Shown here: positions 15,169 to 22,922 of the stretch, piece after piece | How the letters are laid out: every line of letters starts with the position of its first letter | Numbering within the stretch: position 1 is the stretch's first letter | Assembly: GCA_947479915.1 (NCBI GenBank) | Contig: CANKAU010000023.1 | Coordinates: 1-35,645, forward strand | DNA: 35,645 nt | Reading direction: 5' to 3' | Source of the DNA: Chloroflexota bacterium | GTDB lineage: Bacteria; Chloroflexota; Dehalococcoidia; UBA2979 | Notes under the pieces: model-generated | What the model saw: the letters and a program-made list of their open reading frames with translations, nothing else | Told to the model about the DNA's origin: nothing | Database searches by the model: none | Translations under genes and position numbers: made by a program

Positions 15169-15714
15169 CTAGAACGGCCGTTCGATGAACGTCAAGGCGA
15201 TCGGGTCATCCACCACCCCCCACGAGCCGCAGGCGGCCAGTACCAGCCCCCACATGATGAACCCGGCGAGGATGATCGTCGCGATCCGCACGCGACGCCC
15301 CATGAAGCCTCGACCCCGCCGCGAGCGTCGCCGATGGCGCCCGCCGGCCGAGGTTCCCGTCCCGGTGTCCATGTCGCCCGCGCGGTAGAGCGCCTCCGCC
15401 TCGCGCAGTTGTTCCAGCGCCTCCTCGGCGTGCCGGTTGTAGTCATCCGGGCGGCCGAACGCCAGGACGGCGACCAGCGCCTCCGGGCGTCCGTGGTCGC
15501 CGGCCTCCTCGAGCCACGAGCGGCCGATGTATTCGAGGTGTCGCTGGATCGAATGCGCGATCAGATCCATCTCGCGGGCGTTGGCGGTGCTGCGTTCGTG
15601 CCCGGCATCTTCGTCGGCGCGGCGCTCCTCGAACAGGCGCGCGAAGACCGCGATCTCGTCGGCGGGGGAGGGTGCCGTGCGTCTCGTGCTGCGGCCGGTG
15701 TCGGTGGTGGGCAA
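15169..15714 (-). CDS. Hypothetical protein with one C-terminal membrane segment
   Basis: The family is not recognised. The 181-residue protein starts at TTG 15714, which has AGGAGG 7 nt upstream. Residues 15-120 are charged and helical (FARLFEERRADED, RHLEYIGRSWLEEAGDHG, AEEALEQLREAEALYRAGD). A basic stretch RHRRRSRRGRG precedes a single hydrophobic segment (about 142-162, IATIILAGFIMWGLVLAAC), which suggests a cytoplasmic N-terminus and a short outside tail. It lies upstream of dinB on the same strand and is divergent from the RRM gene. Confidence 0.7.
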   Translation of the reverse strand: MPTTDTGRSTRRTAPSPADEIAVFARLFEERRADEDAGHERSTANAREMDLIAHSIQRHLEYIGRSWLEEAGDHGRPEALVAVLAFGRPDDYNRHAEEALEQLREAEALYRAGDMDTGTGTSAGGRHRRRSRRGRGFMGRRVRIATIILAGFIMWGLVLAACGSWGVVDDPIALTFIERPF

Positions 15715-15830
15715 CGCGGGGCCTCCTGCGGCGCGGTCATCATACAGACGGGGGAACGCGAGCGAACCCTACGGCGGCCTCGCACACCATGCGTCCCAGC
15801 GAAGGAGCAACGGGAGAGCCCCCTGCGGAC

Positions 15831-15859
15831 GTGATAAGGGCAACGGGAAATGTTAGGAT
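15831..15859 (+). promoter_or_regulatory. Candidate promoter for the RRM protein
   Basis: GTGATA (15831-15836) and TAGGAT (15854-15859) are each 4 of 6 to the sigma-70 consensus with a 17-bp spacer. Transcription from about 15866 would give a 130-nt leader. Nothing else is evident in the 282-bp gap 15715-15996 apart from the hairpin below. Confidence 0.35.
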
Positions 15860-15961
15860 CGCGCTCGTACTCAGCATCCTCAAAGGCGTTCCCGAACCTG
15901 CACGTCGAGCGGTAACTGAGCGAATGGTTTGATGGCCCGTCCACGGGGGCGGATCAGTGAT

Positions 15962-15980
15962 CTGGCGCTACGGGCGCCAG
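15962..15980 (+). promoter_or_regulatory. Leader hairpin directly before the RRM gene's ribosome-binding site
   Basis: CTGGCGC, loop TACGG, GCGCCAG: a perfect 7-bp stem that ends one base before TAGGAG (15981-15986), the Shine-Dalgarno of the TTG start at 15997. It may modulate translation, for instance with temperature or by autoregulation. Confidence 0.45.
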
Positions 15981-15996
15981 TAGGAGTGTTCGGACG

Positions 15997-16443
15997 TTGA
16001 CGCAGAGGATTTACGTTGGGAATCTCCCGTTCTCCGCAACGGAGGGGGAGATCGCTGAGTTGTTCGGGCAGTACGGCGAGGTGGTTTCTTGCTCGCTGCC
16101 CAAGGACCGCGAGACCGGCCGCCCGCGCGGCTTCGGCTTCGTGGAGATGGAGGACGAAGACGCCAAGAAGGCCATTACGGCCCTCGACGGCAAGGACTTC
16201 GGCGGCCGCGCGTTGCGCGTGAACGAGGCTCAGCCTCGTGAGCAGCGCAGCTTTGGCGGTGGTGGTGGCGGCTACGGTGGCGGCGGCGGTGGTTACGGCG
16301 GCGGCAGCCGCGGTGGCGACCGAGGCGGCTACGGCGGCGGCGGTGGCTACGGTGGTGGCGGCGGCGGTGGTTACGGCGGCGGTGGCCGCGGTGGCGACCG
16401 AGGCGGCGACCGCGGTGGTCGCGGCGGCGGCGGGCGCTACTAG
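15997..16443 (+). CDS. Glycine-rich RNA-binding protein (RRM domain)
   Basis: Residues 4-78 are a single RRM with RNP2 (IYVGNLPF) and RNP1 (RGFGFVEM), so it binds single-stranded RNA in the cytoplasm. Residues about 86-148 are a low-complexity Gly/Tyr/Arg tail made of YGGGGG and RGGDRGG units. The layout matches bacterial RRM proteins of the Rbp type known from cyanobacteria and other phyla, several of which are cold-induced. The start is TTG 15997 with TAGGAG 10 nt upstream. The long leader and hairpin fit post-transcriptional control. The RGG-rich tail may support RNA condensation; that is inference from eukaryotic and cyanobacterial analogues. Confidence 0.93.
   Translation: MTQRIYVGNLPFSATEGEIAELFGQYGEVVSCSLPKDRETGRPRGFGFVEMEDEDAKKAITALDGKDFGGRALRVNEAQPREQRSFGGGGGGYGGGGGGYGGGSRGGDRGGYGGGGGYGGGGGGGYGGGGRGGDRGGDRGGRGGGGRY
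16252..16440 (+). repeat. Low-complexity GGC/GGT-rich tract coding a Gly/Tyr/Arg tail
   Basis: Imperfect repeats of GGCGGTGGTGGCGGCTAC-like units code for YGGGGG and RGGDRGG. The tract is purine-rich on the plus strand and prone to slippage and length change. Confidence 0.7.
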
Positions 16444-16547
16444 TCGATCCGACGTGCCCCGCGCGTGAGCGCCGGGCGTGCCGAGGATCCGTCCGCGCCG
16501 CTGTGTTGCAGGTTGATCAGCACCGGCTCCCATCCTCAGGACGAATC

Positions 16548-16577
16548 GAAGGGGCCCCTCGTGAGAGGGGCCCCTTC
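16548..16577. terminator. Strong bidirectional hairpin after the RRM gene
   Basis: A perfect 13-bp stem GAAGGGGCCCCTC / GAGGGGCCCCTTC has a 4-nt GTGA loop, between the RRM stop (16443) and the convergent gene end at 16613. There is no T-run, so it is a GC-rich (L-shaped) terminator or a 3' stabilising structure. Confidence 0.7.
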
Positions 16578-16612
16578 CTGTCTGTGCCGGGCTCGAATGG
16601 GAGCGGGACGCG

Positions 16613-17023
16613 CTAGCCGATGTGCGCGGAGGGAGCCTCCGGCGTCTCGTGCCCGTCCTCGTCCTCCACGGCGGCCACCTGCGTGTCGTCCGCCTCGGTC
16701 ACGTCGCGCAGCGGGCTGCGGCGGCGGCGATCGAGGAGGCTCAGGTTCTCCAGCTCGTCCTCGGTGATCTCCTCGGCAGCGTCGGAGGCCGTCTGGCCCT
16801 GGCGCACGCGCTTGGCGATCGCGACCGCGGCGCCGATGAGCACCGCGGAGGACAGCGCAGCGCCGCCGGCGATGAACATGTGCTTCTTGCGCATGCCGGG
16901 GAAGCGCTCCAGTACGCGGTGCGCCAGCCGGATCGCGTCGTCCTGGCCGAGCTTGATCGCGCCTTCCAGCACCTCGCCGGCGAGCTGCTCGAGCTTCTCG
17001 ACTCCGTCGTCTCGGACGCTCAT
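16613..17023 (-). CDS. Small membrane protein at the end of the riboflavin operon
   Basis: I do not recognise the family. The 136-residue protein has an N-terminal amphipathic helical part (EKLEQLAGEVLEGAIKLG), a hydrophobic segment at about 49-69 (MFIAGGAALSSAVLIGAAVAI), a basic stop-transfer and an acidic C-terminal tail (DRRRRSPLRD, then Asp/Glu-rich). ATG 17023 overlaps the ribH stop as ATGA, so it is translated with the riboflavin enzymes. A link to flavin metabolism is suggested only by this position. Confidence 0.75.
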   Translation of the reverse strand: MSVRDDGVEKLEQLAGEVLEGAIKLGQDDAIRLAHRVLERFPGMRKKHMFIAGGAALSSAVLIGAAVAIAKRVRQGQTASDAAEEITEDELENLSLLDRRRRSPLRDVTEADDTQVAAVEDEDGHETPEAPSAHIG

Positions 17024-17517
17024 GCTTCGTCCTCCTCGTCTTCCGTCGTCGTCACATCGCGAAGCAGGGCCGCCACGTGGAGGGCGGCGTACATTGCCTC
17101 GCTCCCGGTGTTTCCGACACTGCCGCCGGAGCGCGCCTCGGCCTGCTCCAGGGTGTCAGCGGTGATCACGCCGAAGCCCACGGGCACGCCCGACTCGCGG
17201 CCGACCTCCATGATCCCGCGCGCGGCCTCGCCGGCGACGAAATCGAAGTGCGGCGTCTCTCCTCGAACCACTGCGCCCACGCATGCGATCGCGTCGTAGA
17301 CGCCAGAGGCCGCCAGTTCGCCCGCCATCAGCGGGATCTCGAAGGCGCCCGGCACCCAGTAGACATCGATCGCCTCGTCGGCAACGCCATGTTCTCGCGC
17401 CGTTGTGACAGCGCCGTTACACAGTCGTTTCGTGAATTGATCATTGAAGATCGAGGCGACGATCGCGACGCGCATGCCGCTCGCGTTCGGGGTGTCCTCG
17501 CCGAAGACGTTAGGCAT
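17020..17517 (-). CDS. ribH: 6,7-dimethyl-8-ribityllumazine synthase
   Basis: RibH joins 5-amino-6-ribitylaminouracil with 3,4-dihydroxy-2-butanone-4-phosphate to form lumazine, the last-but-one step of riboflavin synthesis. The 165-residue protein has SIFNDQFTKRL (substrate site near the N-terminus), WVPGAFEIPL and GAVVRGETPHFDFV with the catalytic His. ATG 17517 lies 1 nt after the ribBA stop. An acidic tail (TTTEDEEDEA) extends beyond the usual end. It probably forms pentamers or a 60-mer shell like its relatives. Confidence 0.96.
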   Translation of the reverse strand: MPNVFGEDTPNASGMRVAIVASIFNDQFTKRLCNGAVTTAREHGVADEAIDVYWVPGAFEIPLMAGELAASGVYDAIACVGAVVRGETPHFDFVAGEAARGIMEVGRESGVPVGFGVITADTLEQAEARSGGSVGNTGSEAMYAALHVAALLRDVTTTEDEEDEA

Positions 17518-17518
17518 A

Positions 17519-18823
17519 TCAGCTCCCCGCCCCGGGCATCTGCTGCTGCAGCAGGTGCCCCATCTTGTCGCGCTTGGTGGCCATGTACCGGACGTTGTGC
17601 GCGTTCGCGGGCACCTCGAGCGGCACGCGCTCGACGACCGCGAGGCCGTAGCCATCGAGGCCCGCGCCGCGCAACGCACCGAACTGGTCCAGCTCCTGGA
17701 TCTTCACCGGATTGTTCGTCATGAGCCGCATCTGGCGCACGCCGAGGTCCACGAGGATCTGCGCGCCGATGCCGTACTCGCGGCTCTCTGCGGGGAGGCC
17801 CAGCGCCACGTTCGCCTCGACGGTGTCGAGGCCCTGCTCCTGGAGCTTGTAGGCGCGGAGCTTGTTGTGCAGGCCGATGCCGCGGCCCTCCTGGTCCATG
17901 TAGACGATCACGCCGCGGCCGGCCTCGGAGACCAGTCGCATCGCGGCGTCCAGCTGCTCGCCGCAGTCGCAGCGCAGCGAGCCGAAGACATCGCCGGTCA
18001 CGCAGCGGTCGTGGACGCGCACGAGGACGGGCTCCGCGGTGGTGATGTCGCCCATCACCAGCGCGACGTGCTCACGCTTGTCGATGAGCGTCCGATAGCC
18101 GATCGCGCGGAAGTCGCCGTAGGTCGTCGGCAGGGCCGCCTCGTCCTCCACGCGCTCGACGAGGCGCTCGTGCGCCATGCGGTAGGCGATGAGGTCGGCG
18201 ACGGTGATGATCTTCAGGGTGTGCTTGCGGGCGAACTTCTCCAGGTCCGGCATGCGGGCCATGGTGCCGTCGTCCTTCATCACCTCGCAGATCACTGCGA
18301 CCGGCTCGAGCCCCGCGAGGCGGCAGAGGTCGACGGAGGCTTCGGTCTGGCCGGCGCGCACCAGCACGCCCCCATCGCGTGCGCGAAGCGGGAAGATGTG
18401 GCCGGGGCGCGTGAAGTCGAGGGCGGTCGCCTTCGGGTCGGCGAGCTTCTGCACGGTGGTTGCGCGGTCCGCGGCAGAGATGCCGGTGGTGACACCCACG
18501 GCGGCCTCCACGGTCACGGTGAACGCGGTGCCGAGCGGCGCGGTGTTGTGCGTGGTCATCGGCGGGAGGTCGAGGGCGTCCGCGCGGGCCTCGGTCAGCG
18601 GGGCGCAGATCAGGCCCTTCGCGTAGCGCGCGAAAAAGGTGATGACCTCCGGCGTGCAGAACTGCGCCGCGATGACGACGTCGCCTTCGTTTTCGCGATC
18701 CTCGTCGTCGGTGATGATGATCGAGCGGCCGGCGCGCAGCTCCTCGATCGCCTCTTCGACGGTCGCACGCACCGTGGCGCGGGCCGCGCGGGGCTTCGCC
18801 TGTGGGGTCGCCTTCTCCGCCAT
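17519..18823 (-). CDS. ribBA: Bifunctional 3,4-dihydroxy-2-butanone-4-phosphate synthase / GTP cyclohydrolase II
   Basis: RibBA supplies both precursors of riboflavin, from ribulose-5-phosphate and from GTP. In the 434-residue protein the N-half is the DHBP synthase with the acidic loop DDEDRENEGD and RPGHIFPLRA. The C-half is GTP cyclohydrolase II with the zinc cysteines in DRCVTGDVFGSLRCDCGEQL and the motif DQEGRGIGL. ATG 18823 has AGGAGG 4 nt upstream. The gene lies between ribE (26-bp gap) and ribH. Both active sites look complete. Confidence 0.97.
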   Translation of the reverse strand: MAEKATPQAKPRAARATVRATVEEAIEELRAGRSIIITDDEDRENEGDVVIAAQFCTPEVITFFARYAKGLICAPLTEARADALDLPPMTTHNTAPLGTAFTVTVEAAVGVTTGISAADRATTVQKLADPKATALDFTRPGHIFPLRARDGGVLVRAGQTEASVDLCRLAGLEPVAVICEVMKDDGTMARMPDLEKFARKHTLKIITVADLIAYRMAHERLVERVEDEAALPTTYGDFRAIGYRTLIDKREHVALVMGDITTAEPVLVRVHDRCVTGDVFGSLRCDCGEQLDAAMRLVSEAGRGVIVYMDQEGRGIGLHNKLRAYKLQEQGLDTVEANVALGLPAESREYGIGAQILVDLGVRQMRLMTNNPVKIQELDQFGALRGAGLDGYGLAVVERVPLEVPANAHNVRYMATKRDKMGHLLQQQMPGAGS

Positions 18824-18849
18824 CGCTGCCTCCTCGCGCGTGCCGCCGG

Positions 18850-19437
18850 TTACTGCGCGGCGCGCGCTTCCAGGATCTGCTCCACGTAACGGGCGAAGAT
18901 GTCCGTCTCGAGGTTGATCGCGTCGCCGGGCTGGCGGCGCGTCAGGTTCGTGTGTTCCTGCGTGTACTGCACCAGCGACACCGAGAACGACTCGGCGTCG
19001 CGGCCCATCACCGTCAGCGAGACGCCGTCCACGCAGACCGGCCCCTTCATGACGATGTACCGCAGATACTCCGTCGGCACGCGATAACGCGCGATGATGG
19101 CGTCCGCCTCAGGCGTCAGGCTCATCAGGTGGCAGGTGGTCTCCACCACGCCCCGGACGATGTGCCCGGACATGCGGGTCGCCCCGGTCACCGATCGCTC
19201 AAGGTTCACGATGTCCCCGGCGACGAGCTCCCCGAGGTTGGAGCGGCGGAACGTCTCGTTCATCACGTCGAAGGACATCGAGTCGCCGTCCATCGTTCGG
19301 ACGGTCAGGTCGACGCCGTTCACAGCGATCGAGTCGCCGAGGCGGGAGTCATCCAGGATCAGCGAACAGCCGATCACCAGCTCGCCGCCCTCGCGGCGCC
19401 GCACGGTGCCCAGTTCTTCGATGATCCCCGTGAACAT
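18850..19437 (-). CDS. ribE: Riboflavin synthase (alpha chain), atypical active site
   Basis: Riboflavin synthase dismutates two lumazines to riboflavin. The 195-residue protein has MFTGIIEE, two lumazine-binding repeats with FDVMNETFRRSNLG and the second-repeat KGPVCVDGVSLTV. Two residues that matter in E. coli RibE differ: Cys48 (NGCCLT) is Asp43 here (NGVDLT), and the second His of GGHLMSGH (His102) is Val97 (SGHIVRGVV). Ser36 and the first His (H92) are kept. The operon position between ribD and ribBA, with a TGATG overlap to ribD, still argues for a working synthase. Loss of activity or a lumazine-binding role cannot be excluded. Confidence 0.9.
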   Translation of the reverse strand: MFTGIIEELGTVRRREGGELVIGCSLILDDSRLGDSIAVNGVDLTVRTMDGDSMSFDVMNETFRRSNLGELVAGDIVNLERSVTGATRMSGHIVRGVVETTCHLMSLTPEADAIIARYRVPTEYLRYIVMKGPVCVDGVSLTVMGRDAESFSVSLVQYTQEHTNLTRRQPGDAINLETDIFARYVEQILEARAAQ

Positions 19438-20549
19438 CAGCTGTCCTCGCCTGCGGGCCAGACCGGGACGCCCTCGATCAGGACGTCCTCGCCCAGTCGC
19501 TCCACGGTCAGGTCGCGGAGGCGTGGCGCCTCCCGCATGACCGACGCACCGCGGCCCGCCACGGCGGCGGGCGCGTCGTGCGCGCCGATGATGACCGGTG
19601 CGATCACAGCATAAAGGCGATCCACGTAACGCTGGTCGAAAAGCGCGCCGAGCAGCACCCCGCCCCCCTCCACCAGCACGGTGAGCACCTCGCGCTCACC
19701 GAGGAGCGCCAGCAGCGCGCCGAGGTCGAGGTGTCGCCCGTCCGTGCCCGGGAGGAGTGCCACGTCCACCCCGCGCTCGGCGAGTTCGGCGCGCCAGCCG
19801 GGTGCGGAGCGCTCCGTCGTCGCCACCAGGGTCGGCGCTGCGCCGTCGAAGACGCGCGCGTGCGCGGAGGTGTGGCCGGCACCGTCGATCACCACGCGGA
19901 GCGGCTGCCGCGCCGCGAGGGTGCCCCCGGGCCGGGCTGTCAGGTGCGGATCGTCGGCTCGCACCGTCCCGGATCCGACCACGATCGCGTCGATCCTCGT
20001 GCGGAGGTCGTGTGCCCACGCGCGTGCCGGTTCGCCGGACACCCAGCGCGCGTCGCCCGAGGAAGCCGCGATACGCCCGTCCAGGCTCGCGGCGAACTTC
20101 GCGATGACGAAGGGGAGGCCGGTGCGGCGGTGCTTCAGGAAGCCCTCGTTGAGGCGTTCAGCTTCGGCTGCCCCGTCACCCTCGTGCACCTCGATGCCGG
20201 CGTCGCGGAGTGCCTGCGCCCCGGAGCCGGCGACGCGCGGGTCGGGATCCTCGATCGAGAAGTGCACGGCGGCGACGCCCGCAGCGATCAGCGCGTCGGT
20301 GCAGGGGGGCGTGCGGCCGTGGTGCGAGCAGGGCTCCAGCGTCACGTATGCCTCGGCACCACGGGCGAGGTCGCCCGCCTCGCGGAGCGCCATGACTTCT
20401 GCGTGCGCCTCGCCGGGCGGCTGCGTGCGCCCGCGCCCGACGATGCGCCCGTCGCGCACGATCACGCATCCGACGGCGGGGTTGGGCGAGGTGGTGCCGA
20501 GCGCGGCGCGCGACTCGTCGAGGGCGGCGCGCATGAACTCGGACGGCAC
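19437..20549 (-). CDS. ribD: Bifunctional diaminohydroxyphosphoribosylaminopyrimidine deaminase / uracil reductase
   Basis: RibD performs the second and third steps of the GTP branch of riboflavin synthesis. The 370-residue protein has the zinc deaminase core HAEVMA plus PCSHHGRTPPC in its first 150 residues. The NADPH reductase domain follows, with AKFAASLDGRIA, VGSGTVRADDPHL and VLVEGGGVLLG. GTG 20549 lies 7 bp after the dcd stop; ATG 20534 is a possible alternative without a ribosome-binding site. Its stop overlaps ribE as TGATG. Confidence 0.96.
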   Translation of the reverse strand: MPSEFMRAALDESRAALGTTSPNPAVGCVIVRDGRIVGRGRTQPPGEAHAEVMALREAGDLARGAEAYVTLEPCSHHGRTPPCTDALIAAGVAAVHFSIEDPDPRVAGSGAQALRDAGIEVHEGDGAAEAERLNEGFLKHRRTGLPFVIAKFAASLDGRIAASSGDARWVSGEPARAWAHDLRTRIDAIVVGSGTVRADDPHLTARPGGTLAARQPLRVVIDGAGHTSAHARVFDGAAPTLVATTERSAPGWRAELAERGVDVALLPGTDGRHLDLGALLALLGEREVLTVLVEGGGVLLGALFDQRYVDRLYAVIAPVIIGAHDAPAAVAGRGASVMREAPRLRDLTVERLGEDVLIEGVPVWPAGEDS

Positions 20550-20556
20550 CGGCGGC

Positions 20557-21129
20557 CTAGCTGCGGCTCTGGAAGTCGCGGTAGATGCGGCTGGCGGTCG
20601 GCATGGTCTGGCCCTGGTACCTCGACTTGAGGTCGGGGTGGCCGTAGGGGCGATCCGCCTTCGTCGTGAGGTTCTGGAACGAGAGCTGACCGATCTTCAT
20701 GCCGAAGTACAGGCGGATGGGCAGCGTGGAGACGTTGGACAGCTCCAGCGTCAGGTTGCCCTTCCACCCCGGGTCCACGAACCCGGCTGTCGCGTGTACC
20801 AGCAGCCCGAGGCGCCCGAGCGAGGACTTGCCCTCGACGCGCGCTACCAGGTCGTCCGCCAGTTCGACGCGCTCGACCGTAGAGCCGAGGACGAACTCGC
20901 CCGGGTGCAGCACGAACGGCTCGTCTTCCGCGATGGACTGGGGCTCCGTGAGCTCCTCCATCTCCTCGCGGATGTCGATGTACGCCTGGCGGTGGTTGCG
21001 GAACACGCGGAAGTGCGCGTCCAGCCGGATGTCGAGCGAGGCGGGCTGGATGGCGTTCTCGCCCATCGGCTCGACTTTCAGTCGGCCGGAATCCAACGCT
21101 TCGCGGATGGAGTGATCGCTCAGAACCAC
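20557..21129 (-). CDS. dcd: dCTP deaminase
   Basis: Dcd makes dUTP from dCTP for thymidylate synthesis. The 190-residue trimer-forming protein has [33 protein letters not shown] and [24 protein letters not shown] (given as motif, [12 protein letters not shown] then [11 protein letters not shown]), with the catalytic Glu in the LTLELSN strand. GTG 21129 was chosen because GAGGTAG stands just upstream and the protein then starts like its relatives. It opens the riboflavin operon, which suggests shared expression of nucleotide-derived pathways. No FMN riboswitch is visible in the 111 bp before it; TACGCT preceded by TGG near 21170 is a weak extended -10 candidate. Confidence 0.95.
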   Translation of the reverse strand: MVLSDHSIREALDSGRLKVEPMGENAIQPASLDIRLDAHFRVFRNHRQAYIDIREEMEELTEPQSIAEDEPFVLHPGEFVLGSTVERVELADDLVARVEGKSSLGRLGLLVHATAGFVDPGWKGNLTLELSNVSTLPIRLYFGMKIGQLSFQNLTTKADRPYGHPDLKSRYQGQTMPTASRIYRDFQSRS

Positions 21130-21240
21130 GGGGCTACCTCGACGCGGGGAGCGGAGGGCTGTCGTCGGCGAGCGTACCACCGGCGTCTCGAAGCCGCCGC
21201 ACTCGCCCTGCGGGAGCGATCCGACCGGCTCCGCCCGCGC

Positions 21241-21378
21241 TCAGCCGAGGCGGCACCAGAGAGCAAGCCGCCCGGCCGCCTCGCGCACCGGGGTGGGCAG
21301 CGCGGTCACACCGAGGATCGCGAGTGCGTTCGCCGCCACCACCCAGCCGAGGATCCGCGCGACCCGGCCGCCGGGCAT
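21241..21378 (-). CDS. 45-residue membrane protein coupled to the HD-GYP gene
   Basis: ATG 21378 shares its A with the last base of the HD-GYP stop (TGATG), the classic arrangement for translational coupling. The product starts MPGGRVARILGW, has one hydrophobic helix (about 8-26, ending in ALAILGVTAL) and a short basic-amphipathic tail (REAAGRLALWCRLG). No family is recognised. A small partner or regulator of the membrane-bound HD-GYP protein is possible but unproven. Confidence 0.5.
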   Translation of the reverse strand: MPGGRVARILGWVVAANALAILGVTALPTPVREAAGRLALWCRLG

Positions 21379-22838
21379 CAGGCCGAGCGCCGCTCGTCGT
21401 AGGCCAGGTGGTCCGCGGCGTACTGCTGCTCCCACTGCTCGGCGACCGAGAGGAGCGCCTCGACGCAGCGGGGGTCGAGCTGGGTGCCCTTCCCGTCCTC
21501 GATCATCGTCCGGGTCTCCTCGCGGGTGTGCGCGCCGCGATAGGCCCGGTTGGAGCGCAGGGCGTCGTACACGTCCGCGACTGCCACGATGCGCGCCTCC
21601 AGCGGGATGTCCTCGCCCGCCAGGCCGTCGGGATAGCCCTTGCCGTCCCAGCGCTCGTGGTGGTGCCGAACGACGGCGCGCTCAATGGGGCCGTTCATCG
21701 CCGCGGAGATCATCGTGTCGCCGCGCGTGGTGTGCTCCTTGATGACGTCGTACTCAGCAGGGTCGAGGGGGCCGCGCTTGTGGAGTACTGCGTCCGGGAT
21801 GCCGATCTTGCCGACGTCATGCAGCAGCGCGCCCGCTGCGATCGCGCGCAGTTTCGGCGCGGGGACTCGTAACTGCTGGCCGACGAGGATCGCCAGCGCC
21901 GCCACGCGTTCGCCGTGGCCCAGCGTGTAGCCGTCGCGCCCCTCGAGCGCCGCCGCGAGGCTGACGATCGAGTCCGTCTGGCCCGCGCGAAGCTGGCTCA
22001 TCACGTCGGACGCAGTGAGCTGCTGGAGCGCCTGCATCGTGCGGCCTCGGCCCCACTCGGCGACGATCGCCCAGAGGATGGTGACGCAGCCGGCGAGCAG
22101 TTGCAGGTGGTACAGCCAGAACAGCGCCTGCCACGACACGGCGAGGTGCATCGAGATCTGCGCCTCGATCACCAGCACGATCGCCACGGTCACCGCGCCG
22201 TAGAGCGGCAGTCCGCTGCGCCGATAGCCGATGAAGTACCGCACTGCTGTGAGACTGCCGAACGCGACGACCGTCAGCGTCGTACCGAGCGCGATCGCCT
22301 GGCTCTCGACGAACCACCTCGGCACCCACGCGGGGAAGACGATCGCCATCGCGGCATAGGCGAGCAACGACGCCACGGTGAGGGCGAAGACCGCGACTCT
22401 CCAGCGCACCGCGGCGCGCGTGAACCAGCACTCCCAATCGATCGCGCTCGCGACGAAGAAGGTGGTCGCGCTGAGGAAGGCCAGGCGCCCCGTGAAACCG
22501 ATCACCGCCTGGTACTGGCGGTCGATGATGATGCCCGGCGTGGTCAGCCCGTGGACGGCGTACAGCCCGGACAGCGTGAGGAAGGCCAGCGCGAGCCACA
22601 GCAGTCGAGGATTCGCCGAGCGGAGTGCGGCGGTGCTGACGACGGCCGTCACCACCGCGCAGATCGCTGCGACCAGCGTCACGACCTGGCTGTGCCCCGA
22701 AGGCGACCGCCACTCGATGGCCGCCTCGAGGTCGGGGTTGGCTTCGATCATGTAGAACGCCGCGCTGGAAGCCAGCAGGGCTACCAGCCACGGGAAGATC
22801 TCGGGAAGTGAACGCCGCATCTCCCACCCCGCTCGCAT
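21378..22838 (-). CDS. Membrane HD-GYP domain protein (putative cyclic-di-GMP phosphodiesterase)
   Basis: The 486-residue protein has about eight hydrophobic segments in its first 260 residues (a MASE-like sensor region of no recognised type) followed by an HD-GYP domain. Metal ligands are visible in LGHGERV, in LLHDVGKIGIPD (HD at 340-341), and in HHHERWDGKGYPDGL (392-406, with GYP intact). DVYDALRSNRAYR is also typical. HD-GYP enzymes degrade cyclic-di-GMP at the cytoplasmic face. ATG 22838 was taken; ATG 22820 is possible. In the 84-bp gap upstream an AT-rich CTAATT-5-AATTAG inverted repeat (22885-22901) may be part of the promoter. Confidence 0.92.
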   Translation of the reverse strand: MRAGWEMRRSLPEIFPWLVALLASSAAFYMIEANPDLEAAIEWRSPSGHSQVVTLVAAICAVVTAVVSTAALRSANPRLLWLALAFLTLSGLYAVHGLTTPGIIIDRQYQAVIGFTGRLAFLSATTFFVASAIDWECWFTRAAVRWRVAVFALTVASLLAYAAMAIVFPAWVPRWFVESQAIALGTTLTVVAFGSLTAVRYFIGYRRSGLPLYGAVTVAIVLVIEAQISMHLAVSWQALFWLYHLQLLAGCVTILWAIVAEWGRGRTMQALQQLTASDVMSQLRAGQTDSIVSLAAALEGRDGYTLGHGERVAALAILVGQQLRVPAPKLRAIAAGALLHDVGKIGIPDAVLHKRGPLDPAEYDVIKEHTTRGDTMISAAMNGPIERAVVRHHHERWDGKGYPDGLAGEDIPLEARIVAVADVYDALRSNRAYRGAHTREETRTMIEDGKGTQLDPRCVEALLSVAEQWEQQYAADHLAYDERRSA

Positions 22839-22922
22839 GGAGACCGCCGTGTTGCGGCTCCCCCCGGGCGGAGTATCGGCAGAACTAATTCCTCAAATTA
22901 GGGGCGTTATAACTCGTCCCGA

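Noticed and set aside
15880-16533. Ala/Thr/Val-rich open frame on the minus strand opposite the RRM gene
   Set aside because: It is the reverse reading of the Gly-rich repeat tract, and the plus-strand RRM motifs are unambiguous.
21130-21240. FMN riboswitch before the riboflavin operon
   Set aside because: The gap is too short and shows none of the conserved RFN blocks.
19681-21402. 573-codon open frame on the plus strand across ribD and dcd
   Set aside because: It is antisense to two complete enzymes and has low-complexity Arg/Ser/Ala content with no motif.
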